Assembly: GCA_009922885.1 (NCBI GenBank)
Contig: RFUP01000045.1
Coordinates: 1-10,873 of the forward strand
Direction: 5' to 3'
Source of the DNA: Paracoccaceae bacterium
GTDB taxonomy: Bacteria; Pseudomonadota; Alphaproteobacteria; Rhodobacterales; Rhodobacteraceae
Length of the DNA: 10,873 nt
Under the pieces are notes generated by a model. That model had not been told where the DNA came from. It ran no database searches and was given only the letters and a program-made list of their open reading frames with translations. How positions within the stretch are numbered: the first letter of the stretch is position 1; each line of letters begins with the position of its first letter. Positions 1 to 6,799 of the stretch are shown here, one piece after another. The position numbers and the translations under genes were made by a program.

Positions 1-65
1 TCGACAACGGGCTGATCGGCGAACGCAGGGGAAGCGAGCAAAAACAGGGCGAGTGCGTATTTCAT
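1..65 (-). CDS. Exported protein of unknown function, N-terminal fragment
   Basis: Only the first 21 codons lie in the window; the gene continues beyond position 1. They read MKYALALFLLASPAFADQPV and one further valine. This is a clear Sec signal peptide: one lysine, a hydrophobic core (residues 4-11), and an A-F-A motif giving likely cleavage after residue 16, so the mature protein would start DQPVV. An in-frame ATG at position 83 would add six residues before the lysine. I preferred 65 because it gives the more typical signal peptide; neither start has a clear Shine-Dalgarno sequence. The gene follows the DUF599 gene after a 38-nt gap on the same strand, so it may be the last gene of that small operon. 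The family cannot be judged from what is visible. Confidence 0.6.
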   Translation of the reverse strand, partial: MKYALALFLLASPAFADQPVV

Positions 66-103
66 GACATCGTCAATTATCATGGCAGATGTGGCTTGTC
101 CCG

Positions 104-820
104 TCACGTCTCTGTGTGGCCCATGCCATCGGCCACCCCCATCAGAATGCCGCGCGATTGCGAGGCGAATTCTCGCCGCCACAGCACCGATGCCGTCACC
201 ACCGTCGCGCCCACCAGCACCAGCGGCCCGACCAGCCAGCCACAAGCCGCGAGCGAGAAATAGACCGAGCGCAAACCGCGATTGAAACTCTTCGCCGCCG
301 TGATGTTGATCTCGCCCGCCTTCGCCGCCCGTGGCAGCGCTTGCGGGTCCGCCGGATCGTTCGGCACCGCCGCCATCACAATCGCGCAATAGCCGAACAG
401 GCGATGCGACCAGACGAATTTCAGAAACGCGTTTGTCAGGAAGAAGAGGATCAAGAGCACCTTGATCTCCCACACAATCGCTGGCGCTTCGATGGCAAGA
501 TCAGAGGCCACGCCCACCAACCGCTCCGAATTGCCGATGAGCGCCAATCCGCCACCAATCGCGATCATCGTCGCCGAAGCAAAGAACGAAGCCCCTTGCC
601 GCAGGGAGGAAAGCGTTTGCGAGTCGAAAATACGCGGGTTGCGCTCCACCATCTGCCGCATCCACTCGCGGCGGTACTCGGTCACGAGTTTCGTCACAGA
701 AGGCCGCGCTTTCGGCGGATGCTCGATGTGCCAGCCGATCAACACCCAAGCGAGGATCAAGAACGCAATCGCCCCGAAATCATCCAGCCCGAAATGCGGA
801 AATGAAAGCGCGCCCTGCAT
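104..820 (-). CDS. DUF599 family membrane protein
   Basis: This 238-residue protein fits the DUF599 family (PF04654), membrane proteins of unknown function common in Proteobacteria. Four hydrophobic segments are visible at about residues 15-32, 77-96, 111-150 (long, perhaps two passes or one plus a re-entrant stretch) and 187-212. A polar loop at residues 40-72 contains the E-Y-R-R-E-W-M and N-P-R-I-F-D-S-Q blocks that I associate with this family. The start codon is 3 nt after the stop of the upstream CopD/HemJ-like gene. No good Shine-Dalgarno sequence precedes it, so translation is probably coupled to that gene. No catalytic motif is visible and I assign no function. The family call is from remembered sequence character, not a search. 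Confidence 0.8.
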   Translation of the reverse strand: MQGALSFPHFGLDDFGAIAFLILAWVLIGWHIEHPPKARPSVTKLVTEYRREWMRQMVERNPRIFDSQTLSSLRQGASFFASATMIAIGGGLALIGNSERLVGVASDLAIEAPAIVWEIKVLLILFFLTNAFLKFVWSHRLFGYCAIVMAAVPNDPADPQALPRAAKAGEINITAAKSFNRGLRSVYFSLAACGWLVGPLVLVGATVVTASVLWRREFASQSRGILMGVADGMGHTET

Positions 821-823
821 GGC

Positions 824-1234
824 TCAGAACGGCTGCGTTACAACCAGCCACAGCACGCCGATGGTGGCGAGCACGCTGATTTCATTGAAAACCCGCAGAT
901 AGAAATCCGTCTGCTCGAAGATCCCCTTCCGCGCCCTCAGCACCAAGCGCCCGGTCCAGATGTAATGTCCTGCCAATAGCGCAACGACGGTCAGCTTTGC
1001 ATGCACCCACGCCGGAAACCCCATGTCCCAGCCAAGCCAAAGCCCCGTCGCAATTGCAATCACAGCCAACCCCGCAGAGAATCGGTAAAGCCTTATGGTC
1101 AAATCCCCCAATGGCCCGAACTCGCCCAAACGATCCCACTCCCGGCGCCAGTAGATCAGCGCGCGCGGCACCGCGAAAATCGAGGTCATCCACCCCATCA
1201 CGCAGAGAATATGGATGATTTTGACCCAAGCCAT
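824..1234 (-). CDS. CopD/HemJ-like (UPF0093-type) small membrane protein
   Basis: A 136-residue protein with four hydrophobic segments (about residues 5-28, 50-68, 78-95 and 112-134). The pattern K-I-I-H-I-x5-W-M near the N-terminus (H8, W15), followed by P-R-x-L-I-Y (P23, R24) and by W-x-H-A-K-L (H78, K80), matches the HemJ/CopD group, in which the early histidine and the later lysine are conserved. HemJ is the haem-binding, oxygen-independent protoporphyrinogen IX oxidase of many alphaproteobacteria. This protein lacks the usual HemJ neighbours, so it may be a paralogue with a different job. The start at 1234 was chosen because an AAGGAGA ribosome binding site lies 6 nt upstream (complement of 1241-1247); a longer reading to 1330 adds residues that fit nothing in the family. 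It is the first gene of a leftward unit with the DUF599 gene. Confidence 0.65.
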   Translation of the reverse strand: MAWVKIIHILCVMGWMTSIFAVPRALIYWRREWDRLGEFGPLGDLTIRLYRFSAGLAVIAIATGLWLGWDMGFPAWVHAKLTVVALLAGHYIWTGRLVLRARKGIFEQTDFYLRVFNEISVLATIGVLWLVVTQPF

Positions 1235-1366
1235 GGCAATCTCCTTTTCCCCGTTCTCGCCCCGAACATGGTTCCTTCGCAAGATGCCGCAGCGCGCGAG
1301 CGGAAAAAACTCTGGTATTTTCGCCACCACTGGTTATAAATTCTTACCAATTCAGGGAGGTGCTCC
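1235..1366. promoter_or_regulatory. Divergent promoter region between the CopD/HemJ-like gene and glcD
   Basis: This 132-nt gap must hold promoters for both directions. On the plus strand a TATAAA (1335-1340) is a plausible -10 box; no good -35 box stands before it. Around it lie four TGGT/ACCA half-sites: TGGT 1313-1316, ACCA 1326-1329, TGGT 1331-1334 and ACCA 1346-1349. The middle pair forms the palindrome ACCA-C-TGGT. TGGT/ACCA is the core recognised by many FadR-subfamily GntR regulators, the family to which the glycolate regulator GlcC belongs, although their usual site is TGGT-N(1-3)-ACCA and the spacing here is wider. No regulator gene is in the window. glcD has a strong ribosome binding site, AGGGAGG at 1354-1360, 6 nt before its ATG. 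Confidence 0.4.
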
Positions 1367-2800
1367 ATGCAGATGCCAGAACCCAACGCCAACGTATTGG
1401 CGCGGAAAGCGGAAATCGTTGCTCGTCTGCGCGAAGTCCTTCCCAAATCCGCTGTGATCGACGATCCGGCAGAAACCCGCGCCTATGAATGCGACGCACT
1501 CTCGGCCTACCGCTGCGCACCACTCTGCGCCGTTCTGCCCGCGAACACCGCCGAAGTCGCGGCCGCGCTGAAAGTCTGCCACGCCATGGGTGTTCCGGTC
1601 GTGCCACGCGGCGCGGGCACCTCGCTTGCGGGCGGCTCCATGCCCACCGCCGATGCCGTGATCCTCGGCGTGGCCCGCATGAACGATGTGCTGGAAGTGG
1701 ATTACGCCAACCGCTTCATCCGCGTCCAATCGGGCCGCACCAACCTTTCTGTCACGGGTGCCGTGGAAACCGATGGCTTCTTCTACGCCCCCGATCCCTC
1801 CTCGCAACTCGCCTGCGCCATCGCCGGAAACGTCGCCATGAACTCGGGCGGCGCGCATTGTCTCAAGTACGGCGTGACCACCAATAACCTTCTCGGCGTC
1901 ACCATGGTCACGATGGATGGCAGCATCCTCGAAATCGGCGGGGCGCATCTCGATGCGGGCGGGCTAGACCTCTTGGGTGTGATCTGCGGCTCTGAAGGCC
2001 AGCTCGGCGTCGTTACCGAAGCCACGCTCCGCATCCTTCCCAAACCCGAGGGCGCGCGCCCCGTTCTGATGGGATTTGACGCGAACGAAGTCGCAGGGGC
2101 TTGCGTGTCCGCCATCATCAAGGCAGGCGTCCTGCCCGTCGCCATCGAATTCATGGACCGCCCCTGCATCCGCGCCACCGAAGCCTTCGCTAAAGCCGGC
2201 TACCCCGATTGCGAAGCGCTCCTCATTGTTGAAGTCGAAGGATCGGAGGCCGAAATCGCCGAACAACTCGGCCTCATCCTTGAGATTGCCCGCACCTTCA
2301 ATCCCGTCGAACTTCGTGAAGCCGCCGACGAGGATCAAGCCAAGCGCATCTGGCTCGGCCGCAAATCCGCCTTCGGCGCGATGGGCCAGATCAACGATTA
2401 CATGTGCCTCGACGGCACCATCCCCGTCAGCCAACTCCCCTACGTGCTGCGCCGTATTTCCGAAATGTCCAAAGACTTCGGCCTTGATGTGGGTAACGTG
2501 TTCCACGCAGGCGACGGCAATATGCACCCGCTCATCCTCTACAATGCGAACAAACCCGGCGATCTGGAACTGTGCGAACGCTTCGGCGCGGAAATCCTCA
2601 AGCTCTGCGTCGAAGTCGGCGGCTGCCTCACTGGCGAACACGGCGTCGGCATCGAGAAGCGCGACCTGATGACCGTGCAATTCGCCCCCGATGATCTCGA
2701 CATCCAGATGCGGATCAAAGACGTGTTCGACCCGAAATGGCTCCTCAACGCCGCCAAGGTCTTCCCGCTCGCCGCCTCCGAACCGCGCCGCGCCGCCTGA
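1367..2800 (+). CDS. glcD: Glycolate oxidase FAD-binding subunit GlcD
   Basis: Catalytic flavoprotein subunit of the GlcDEF glycolate oxidase (glycolate dehydrogenase), which oxidises glycolate to glyoxylate and passes electrons to the respiratory chain. At 477 residues it is close to the usual length of about 480-500. The FAD_binding_4 (PCMH-type) domain covers about residues 50-225, with P-R-G-A-G-T-S-L-A-G-G (80-90), the P-D-P-S-S stretch and N-S-G-G (142-162), and G-S-E-G-Q-L-G-V-V-T-E (208-218). The FAD-oxidase C-terminal domain follows, with F-H-A-G-D-G-N-M-H-P (379-388) and G-G-C-L-T-G-E-H-G-V-G-I-E-K (418-431), both hallmarks of the GlcD/lactate dehydrogenase group. The start is set by the AGGGAGG site 6 nt upstream. 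glcE and glcF follow directly, which favours glycolate over D-lactate as substrate. First gene of the operon. Confidence 0.95.
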   Translation: MQMPEPNANVLARKAEIVARLREVLPKSAVIDDPAETRAYECDALSAYRCAPLCAVLPANTAEVAAALKVCHAMGVPVVPRGAGTSLAGGSMPTADAVILGVARMNDVLEVDYANRFIRVQSGRTNLSVTGAVETDGFFYAPDPSSQLACAIAGNVAMNSGGAHCLKYGVTTNNLLGVTMVTMDGSILEIGGAHLDAGGLDLLGVICGSEGQLGVVTEATLRILPKPEGARPVLMGFDANEVAGACVSAIIKAGVLPVAIEFMDRPCIRATEAFAKAGYPDCEALLIVEVEGSEAEIAEQLGLILEIARTFNPVELREAADEDQAKRIWLGRKSAFGAMGQINDYMCLDGTIPVSQLPYVLRRISEMSKDFGLDVGNVFHAGDGNMHPLILYNANKPGDLELCERFGAEILKLCVEVGGCLTGEHGVGIEKRDLMTVQFAPDDLDIQMRIKDVFDPKWLLNAAKVFPLAASEPRRAA

Positions 2801-2820
2801 TCCGAAAGAAAGCCAAAGCC

Positions 2821-3939
2821 ATGCTTCAGCCCACCTCAGAGGCCGATCTCGCCGCGCTCATCGCAGGCCGCACCGCGCCGCTTCAGATTCAAGGCGGCGG
2901 CACCCGCGACGTCGGCACCCCGCAGAAGGGCGAAGTCCTTTCCTCTGCCGCTATTTCAGGCATCGTCGATTACGAACCGGGCGCGCTGACGCTCGTGGTC
3001 AAGGCGGGCACGCCGCTCAGCGAAGTCAGCGCCACCCTCGCCAAGGAAGGCCAACGCCTCGCCTTCGAACCCGCCGATTGGCGCGCCCTCTTGGGCACTT
3101 CGGGCGAACCCACCGTGGGCGGCATGGTCGCCGCCAATATCTCCGGCCCCCGCCGCGTGGCCGTGGGCGCTTGCCGCGACTTTCTGCTCGGCGTCCGCTT
3201 CGTCGATGGCCGTGGCCGCATCCTGAAAAACGGCGGTCGCGTGATGAAGAACGTCACGGGCTATGACCTCGTCAAACTCATGGCAGGCTCATGGGGCAGC
3301 TTGGGCGTGCTCACCGAAGCGAGCTTCAAAGTGCTCGCCAAGCCCGCCACCGAAGTCACACTGGTGAAGTCCGGCCTCTCGGCCGCCGATGGCGTTACCG
3401 CCCTCACCGCCGCCCTCGGCACACCCTTCGACGTGACAGGCGCGGCCTGGATCAATGGCGAAGCCCGCGTCCGCATCGAAGGCCTGCCCGGATCGGTCGC
3501 CTACCGCCGCGACGCGCTGGCGAAGACCCTCGGCGCAGGCTGGGAAGCGGTGGCGGACGACACCAGCGCCGCCCTCTGGCAAGAAGTGCGCGACGTGACA
3601 CCCTTCACCACCCGCGAAGGCGCCGTCTGGCGTGTTTCGGTCAAACCCACCGATGGCCCGAAACTCCTCGCCGCCTTGGGCGAAGAGAAAAACGCACTCC
3701 TCGATTGGGGCGGCGGCCTTGTCTGGCTTTGCTTGCCCGAAACCGCAGAGGCATCCACACGCCTCCGCATGGCGATTGCCCCACTCGGAGGTCACGCAAC
3801 TCTCATTCGCGGCTCCGAAGCCCTGCGCGCCGAAGTGCCCGTTTTCCAACCCGAACCCGCCCCCGTCGCCGCGATCACCGCTGCGATCCGCCGCGAGTTT
3901 GACCCGAACGCCATCTTCAATCCGGGGATCATGGGCTGA
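2821..3939 (+). CDS. glcE: Glycolate oxidase FAD-binding subunit GlcE
   Basis: Second FAD-binding-fold subunit of glycolate oxidase, 372 residues from this start (E. coli GlcE is about 350). The FAD_binding_4 domain is short and lies at about residues 1-170. Typical GlcE signatures are Q-I-Q-G-G-G-T (22-28), L-G-T-S-G-E-P-T-V-G-G-M-V-A-A-N (91-106), G-P-R-R (109-112), K-N-V-T-G-Y-D-L-V-K-L (143-153) and G-S-W-G-S-L-G-V-L-T-E (156-166). There is no full FAD-oxidase C-terminal domain, as expected for GlcE. The start is the ATG 20 nt after the glcD stop; an upstream in-frame ATG at 2737 lies inside glcD and would add 28 arginine-rich residues that look like out-of-frame glcD. The ribosome binding site is weak, so translation is probably helped by coupling to glcD. 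Confidence 0.93.
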   Translation: MLQPTSEADLAALIAGRTAPLQIQGGGTRDVGTPQKGEVLSSAAISGIVDYEPGALTLVVKAGTPLSEVSATLAKEGQRLAFEPADWRALLGTSGEPTVGGMVAANISGPRRVAVGACRDFLLGVRFVDGRGRILKNGGRVMKNVTGYDLVKLMAGSWGSLGVLTEASFKVLAKPATEVTLVKSGLSAADGVTALTAALGTPFDVTGAAWINGEARVRIEGLPGSVAYRRDALAKTLGAGWEAVADDTSAALWQEVRDVTPFTTREGAVWRVSVKPTDGPKLLAALGEEKNALLDWGGGLVWLCLPETAEASTRLRMAIAPLGGHATLIRGSEALRAEVPVFQPEPAPVAAITAAIRREFDPNAIFNPGIMG

Positions 3940-5261
3940 TGCAAACCACATTCACACCCGACCAGCTCAAAGATCCCGGCACCCAGCGCGCCAATGAAAT
4001 CCTGCGCGCCTGCGTGCATTGCGGCTTCTGCACGGCCACCTGCCCCACCTATCAAGTCTTGGGCGACGAATTGGACAGCCCCCGCGGCCGCATCTACCTC
4101 ATCAAGGACATGCTCGAAAACGAGCGCCAGCCCGATCCGACCACCGTCAAACATATCGACCGCTGCCTCTCCTGCCTCGCCTGCATGACCACCTGCCCCT
4201 CCGGCGTGCATTACATGCACCTTGTCGATCACGCCCGCGCCTATATCGAACAGCGCTACAAGCGCCCCCTGATGGACCGCGTTCTCCGCTGGACGCTCGC
4301 GCAGATCATCCCCTACCCCACGCGTTTCCGCCTCGCGCTTCTCGGCGCGAAAATCGGCCGCCCCTTCGCGTTCCTGATGCCCGATGCACGCCTGAAAGCG
4401 ATGCTCGAAATGGCTCCGAAGCGCATCCCGCCTGTCAGCCGCAACGACGACCCGCAAACGCACGCCACCGCGGCACCCCGCAAAATGCGCGTCGCGCTGA
4501 TGACAGGATGTGCCCAGAAAGCGCTCAATACCGATATCAACGACGCCACCATCCGCCTCCTCACCCGCCTCGGCTGCGATGTGGTGATCCCGGAAGGCAT
4601 GGGCTGCTGCGGGGCCCTCACCCATCACATGGGCCGCGAGAAAGACGCCCATGCGAGCGCCGCCAAGAACATCCGCGCTTGGGTGCGCGAGATGGACGGT
4701 GAAGGCCTTGATGCGATCGTCATCAACACCTCAGGCTGCGGCACTACGGTCAAGGATTATGGCCATATGTTCCGCACCGATGCGCTGGCCGCCGATGCCG
4801 CCCGCGTCTCGTCCATCGCGATGGACGTGAGCGAAGTGCTGATGAAACTCGACCTGCCCCAAGGCGACGCCAAGAACCTCACCGTTGCCTATCACGCCGC
4901 CTGCTCGCTCCAGCACGGCCAAAAGATCAAGGACCACCCCAAAACGCTCTTGAAGCGCGCAGGCTTTACCGTGGTCGAACCCGCTGATAGCCACCTCTGC
5001 TGCGGCTCGGCGGGCACCTATAACCTGATGCAGCCGGAAATCTCTGCCCAACTCAAGGCGCGCAAGGTCCGCACTCTGGAAGCCAAGAACCCAGATGTGA
5101 TTTCGGCAGGCAATATCGGTTGCATGATGCAGATCGGCTCGGGCACCCAAGTGCCGATCGTCCACACGGTCGAACTCTTGGACTGGGCCACGGGTGGCCC
5201 CAAACCCGCCGCCATGGAAAACCCCGGACTGTCCGCGCCATCCATCCCAAGGTTGCGCTAA
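3939..5261 (+). CDS. glcF: Glycolate oxidase iron-sulfur subunit GlcF
   Basis: Iron-sulfur subunit that carries electrons from the GlcD/GlcE flavins towards the membrane quinone pool. Two [4Fe-4S] motifs of the C-x2-C-x2-C-x3-C-P type are complete: C25, C28, C31, C35 and C76, C79, C82, C86. Two CCG-type (cysteine-rich) domains follow, with the core G-C-C-G-A-L-T-H-H-M-G in the first and L-C-C-G-S-A-G-T-Y-N-L in the second, as in GlcF, LldE/LutA and heterodisulfide reductase subunits. The protein has 440 residues, about 30 more than E. coli GlcF; the extra length includes a proline-rich C-terminal tail after the last conserved block. The start codon overlaps the glcE stop in a TGATG junction, which indicates translational coupling. 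Last gene of the operon. Confidence 0.94.
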   Translation: MQTTFTPDQLKDPGTQRANEILRACVHCGFCTATCPTYQVLGDELDSPRGRIYLIKDMLENERQPDPTTVKHIDRCLSCLACMTTCPSGVHYMHLVDHARAYIEQRYKRPLMDRVLRWTLAQIIPYPTRFRLALLGAKIGRPFAFLMPDARLKAMLEMAPKRIPPVSRNDDPQTHATAAPRKMRVALMTGCAQKALNTDINDATIRLLTRLGCDVVIPEGMGCCGALTHHMGREKDAHASAAKNIRAWVREMDGEGLDAIVINTSGCGTTVKDYGHMFRTDALAADAARVSSIAMDVSEVLMKLDLPQGDAKNLTVAYHAACSLQHGQKIKDHPKTLLKRAGFTVVEPADSHLCCGSAGTYNLMQPEISAQLKARKVRTLEAKNPDVISAGNIGCMMQIGSGTQVPIVHTVELLDWATGGPKPAAMENPGLSAPSIPRLR

Positions 5262-5297
5262 TCCGGCCATAGTTTCGCCAGAACTGTTAGCTAGCTA

Positions 5298-5322
5298 GGG
5301 CTCCACACCACTCGTGGAGCCC
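5298..5322 (+). promoter_or_regulatory. Strong hairpin enclosing the protease ribosome binding site (possible glcF terminator)
   Basis: A perfect 9-bp inverted repeat, GGGCTCCAC (5298-5306) and GTGGAGCCC (5314-5322), is separated by a 7-nt loop. It ends 2 nt before the ATG at 5325. The only Shine-Dalgarno-like sequence of the protease gene, GGAG (5316-5319), is inside the 3' arm, so the folded RNA would hide it. Position and GC-rich stem also suit a transcription terminator for glcDEF, but only two T residues follow before the ATG, so a classical U-tract is missing. Either attenuation of readthrough from glcF or control of protease translation would fit. Confidence 0.6.
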
Positions 5323-5324
5323 TT

Positions 5325-6137
5325 ATGCGCAAAACCCTGTCAGCGGCCCTCATCTTCCTCGCCTCCATGGGCCAAGCTCAGGATTCAGGCCTCCGTAGCC
5401 TTGAAAGCCGGGATGCCACGCGCGGTTGGGAAGCGGTCGGCTATCTCGACATCGGCGGGCGCGGCTTCTGCACAGGTGCCCTGATCGCCGAGGATCTGGT
5501 CCTCACCGCCGCGCATTGCCTCTTCGACAAAACCACTGGCGCCGCGATCGACCCCACCACGATCCAGTTCCTCGCAGGCTGGCAAAGTGGCCGCGCTGTT
5601 GCCACCCGCGCCGTCAAACGCGGTGTCTCGCATCCGTCCTATCAGTTCGAACACGAACCCGGCGCGGATCGCGTGCGCACTGATATCGCGCTCCTCCAAC
5701 TCGCCGAACCCATCCGCGACGGTCTCATCAATCCCTTCGCCGTCGATAGCCAACCCGCTGCGGGCGCAGATGTCGGTGTGGTCTCCTACGCCCATGACCG
5801 CGCCACCGCCCCCTCGATCCAGCGCACCTGCCGCGTGAAAGACAAGATTTCCGCCGTCCTCGTCATGTCCTGCGATGTGGACTACGGCTCCTCCGGTGCC
5901 CCCGTCTTCTCCTTCGATTTCGGCCGCCCTCGCATCGTTTCGGTCGTTTCGGCCAAGGCCAATCTTGATGGCGCGAAAGTTTCCCTCGGCACCGATCTCG
6001 CGGGCACCCTTCCCCAACTCAAGCAACGCCTCCGCGCCGAAATCGGCCTGCCCCAAGGCAGCACAGGTGCCGCGCGCATCTCCACCATCGGGGAACGCCG
6101 CCAGACAGGCGCGAAATTCGTCCGCGCGGGCGGCTGA
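5325..6137 (+). CDS. Secreted trypsin-like serine protease (S1 family)
   Basis: A 270-residue chymotrypsin-fold protease with an N-terminal signal peptide (residues 1-18, ending G-Q-A, likely cleavage before Q19), so it should act in the periplasm or outside. The catalytic triad is visible: H64 in L-T-A-A-H-C, D120 in T-D-I-A-L-L, and S190 in Y-G-S-S-G-A-P-V. Cysteine pairs C49/C65 (around the histidine loop) and C169/C183 match two classical S1 disulfides. The triad serine motif is G-S-S-G-A-P, not the trypsin G-D-S-G-G-P, which is common in bacterial S1 proteases of this kind. The last 30 residues, after the fold ends, look disordered. No PDZ domain is present, so this is not a DegP type. 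The start is fixed by the signal peptide. Substrate unknown; a link to the glycolate operon is not implied. Confidence 0.88.
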   Translation: MRKTLSAALIFLASMGQAQDSGLRSLESRDATRGWEAVGYLDIGGRGFCTGALIAEDLVLTAAHCLFDKTTGAAIDPTTIQFLAGWQSGRAVATRAVKRGVSHPSYQFEHEPGADRVRTDIALLQLAEPIRDGLINPFAVDSQPAAGADVGVVSYAHDRATAPSIQRTCRVKDKISAVLVMSCDVDYGSSGAPVFSFDFGRPRIVSVVSAKANLDGAKVSLGTDLAGTLPQLKQRLRAEIGLPQGSTGAARISTIGERRQTGAKFVRAGG

Positions 6138-6145
6138 GCCACCCC

Positions 6146-6174
6146 CTTGAAAGCGCTCCGCCGCCTTCCCATCT
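6146..6174 (+). promoter_or_regulatory. Candidate sigma-32 (RpoH) heat-shock promoter of the hsp20 gene
   Basis: CTTGAAA (6146-6152) equals the sigma-32 -35 consensus. TCCCATCT (6167-6174) differs from the -10 consensus CCCCATNT only in the first base. The 14-nt gap between them is the normal sigma-32 distance. Transcription would start near 6180-6182. The -35 box begins 8 nt after the protease stop codon. Known biology agrees: small heat-shock genes of alphaproteobacteria are commonly RpoH-dependent. Confidence 0.8.
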
Positions 6175-6189
6175 GAAACCTATCGGGAT

Positions 6190-6266
6190 GCCCATCATGG
6201 GGCCCGGTTCCCTGCCTGTCCCCTCGGGAAGGCGCAAACATAGGTATCGCTCAGAAAGAGGATGTC
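6190..6266 (+). promoter_or_regulatory. ROSE-like RNA thermometer in the hsp20 leader
   Basis: Three successive hairpins can form in the leader. The first is weak: GCCC (6190-6193) with GGGC (6200-6203). The second has stem arms 6214-6222 and 6226-6233, 8 bp with a single bulged G at 6218 and a CTC loop. The third pairs 6243-6252 with 6258-6266 around an AGAAA loop (6253-6257), with G6249 unpaired and two G-U pairs at the base. Its 3' arm contains GAGGA of the Shine-Dalgarno sequence (AGAGGA, 6257-6262). Its 5' arm contains U-C-G-C-U (6247-6251), which matches the U-[U/C]-G-C-U signature of ROSE elements, including the G left unpaired opposite the Shine-Dalgarno region. Heating should melt this helix and free the ribosome binding site. 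Inferred by hand folding. Confidence 0.65.
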
Positions 6267-6270
6267 CCCC

Positions 6271-6738
6271 ATGCGTAGCTTTGATCTCGCTCCCCTTTAC
6301 CGTGCCACCGTTGGCTTCGATCAAATCGCCGATCTGATGGATCGCGTGTTCACCAATGACGTGGCTCAACCCAGCTATCCCCCCTACAACATCGAGAAAA
6401 CAGGCGACACCGCTTGGCGCATCTCTGTTGCCGTAGCCGGGTTCACCGCCGACGAGCTTTCGGTGGAACTGAAAGAAAATGCCCTCATCGTCGCCGCCCG
6501 CAAGGCCGAGGATGAAACCCAGCGCTCCTACCTGCACCGTGGCATCGCCACCCGCGCCTTCGAGCGCCGCTTCACGCTGGCCGATCACGTGAAGGTCACG
6601 GGGGCTGCGCATGAAAACGGCATGCTGCATATCGACCTCGTGCGCGAAGTCCCCGAAGCCCTGAAACCGCGCCGCATCGCGATTTCCAGCGCGCCGGCGT
6701 CTGACGCAAATCTGGTTGAAGGCGAAAAGATCAACTGA
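6271..6738 (+). CDS. ibpA: Small heat-shock protein, Hsp20/IbpA family
   Basis: ATP-independent holdase chaperone that binds unfolding proteins in the cytoplasm and keeps them refoldable by DnaK/ClpB. It has 155 residues. The opening M-R-S-F-D-L-A-P-L-Y-R-x-T-V-G-F-D matches the IbpA N-terminus. The alpha-crystallin domain spans about residues 35-138, with Y-P-P-Y-N-I-E (36-42), the A-G-F-x4-L-S-V-E-L block (56-67), L-H-R-G-I-A-T-R-A-F-E-R-R-F (88-101) and the E-N-G-M-L-H-I-D-L-V strand (115-124). I chose the ATG at 6271: it is 8 nt after AGAGGA (6257-6262) and gives the conserved N-terminus. The in-frame ATG at 6262 overlaps the ribosome binding site and is unlikely. The gene stands alone, with its own heat-shock promoter and terminator. 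Confidence 0.93.
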   Translation: MRSFDLAPLYRATVGFDQIADLMDRVFTNDVAQPSYPPYNIEKTGDTAWRISVAVAGFTADELSVELKENALIVAARKAEDETQRSYLHRGIATRAFERRFTLADHVKVTGAAHENGMLHIDLVREVPEALKPRRIAISSAPASDANLVEGEKIN

Positions 6739-6755
6739 TCCCGCCGCACCAAAGG

Positions 6756-6793
6756 AAAAGGCCCGGGGTTTCTCTCGGGCCTTTTTCTTTTCT
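6756..6793 (+). terminator. Rho-independent terminator, probably bidirectional
   Basis: AAAAGGCCCG (6756-6765) pairs perfectly with CGGGCCTTTT (6776-6785) around a 10-nt loop. A T-rich run broken by single C residues follows to 6793. It ends hsp20 transcription. Because the stem starts with AAAA, the minus strand reads CGGGCC followed by TTTT and a C-rich stretch, so it can also serve the convergent rpoE-chrR operon, whose last stop codon is only 6 nt beyond (6800). Confidence 0.9.
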
Positions 6794-6799
6794 AACGCC

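Noticed and set aside
89..805. A 238-codon plus-strand frame opposite the DUF599 gene.
   Set aside because: The arginine- and histidine-rich translation is typical of an antisense shadow; the minus strand encodes a credible membrane protein.
2737..2820. Longer N-terminus for GlcE from an ATG inside glcD.
   Set aside because: The 28 added residues are arginine-rich and lie within glcD coding sequence; the ATG at 2821 gives the normal GlcE start.
3792..4652. A 286-codon open frame on the minus strand across the glcE-glcF junction.
   Set aside because: Low-complexity, H/G/A-rich translation opposite two clear glycolate oxidase genes; no ribosome binding site and no family resemblance.
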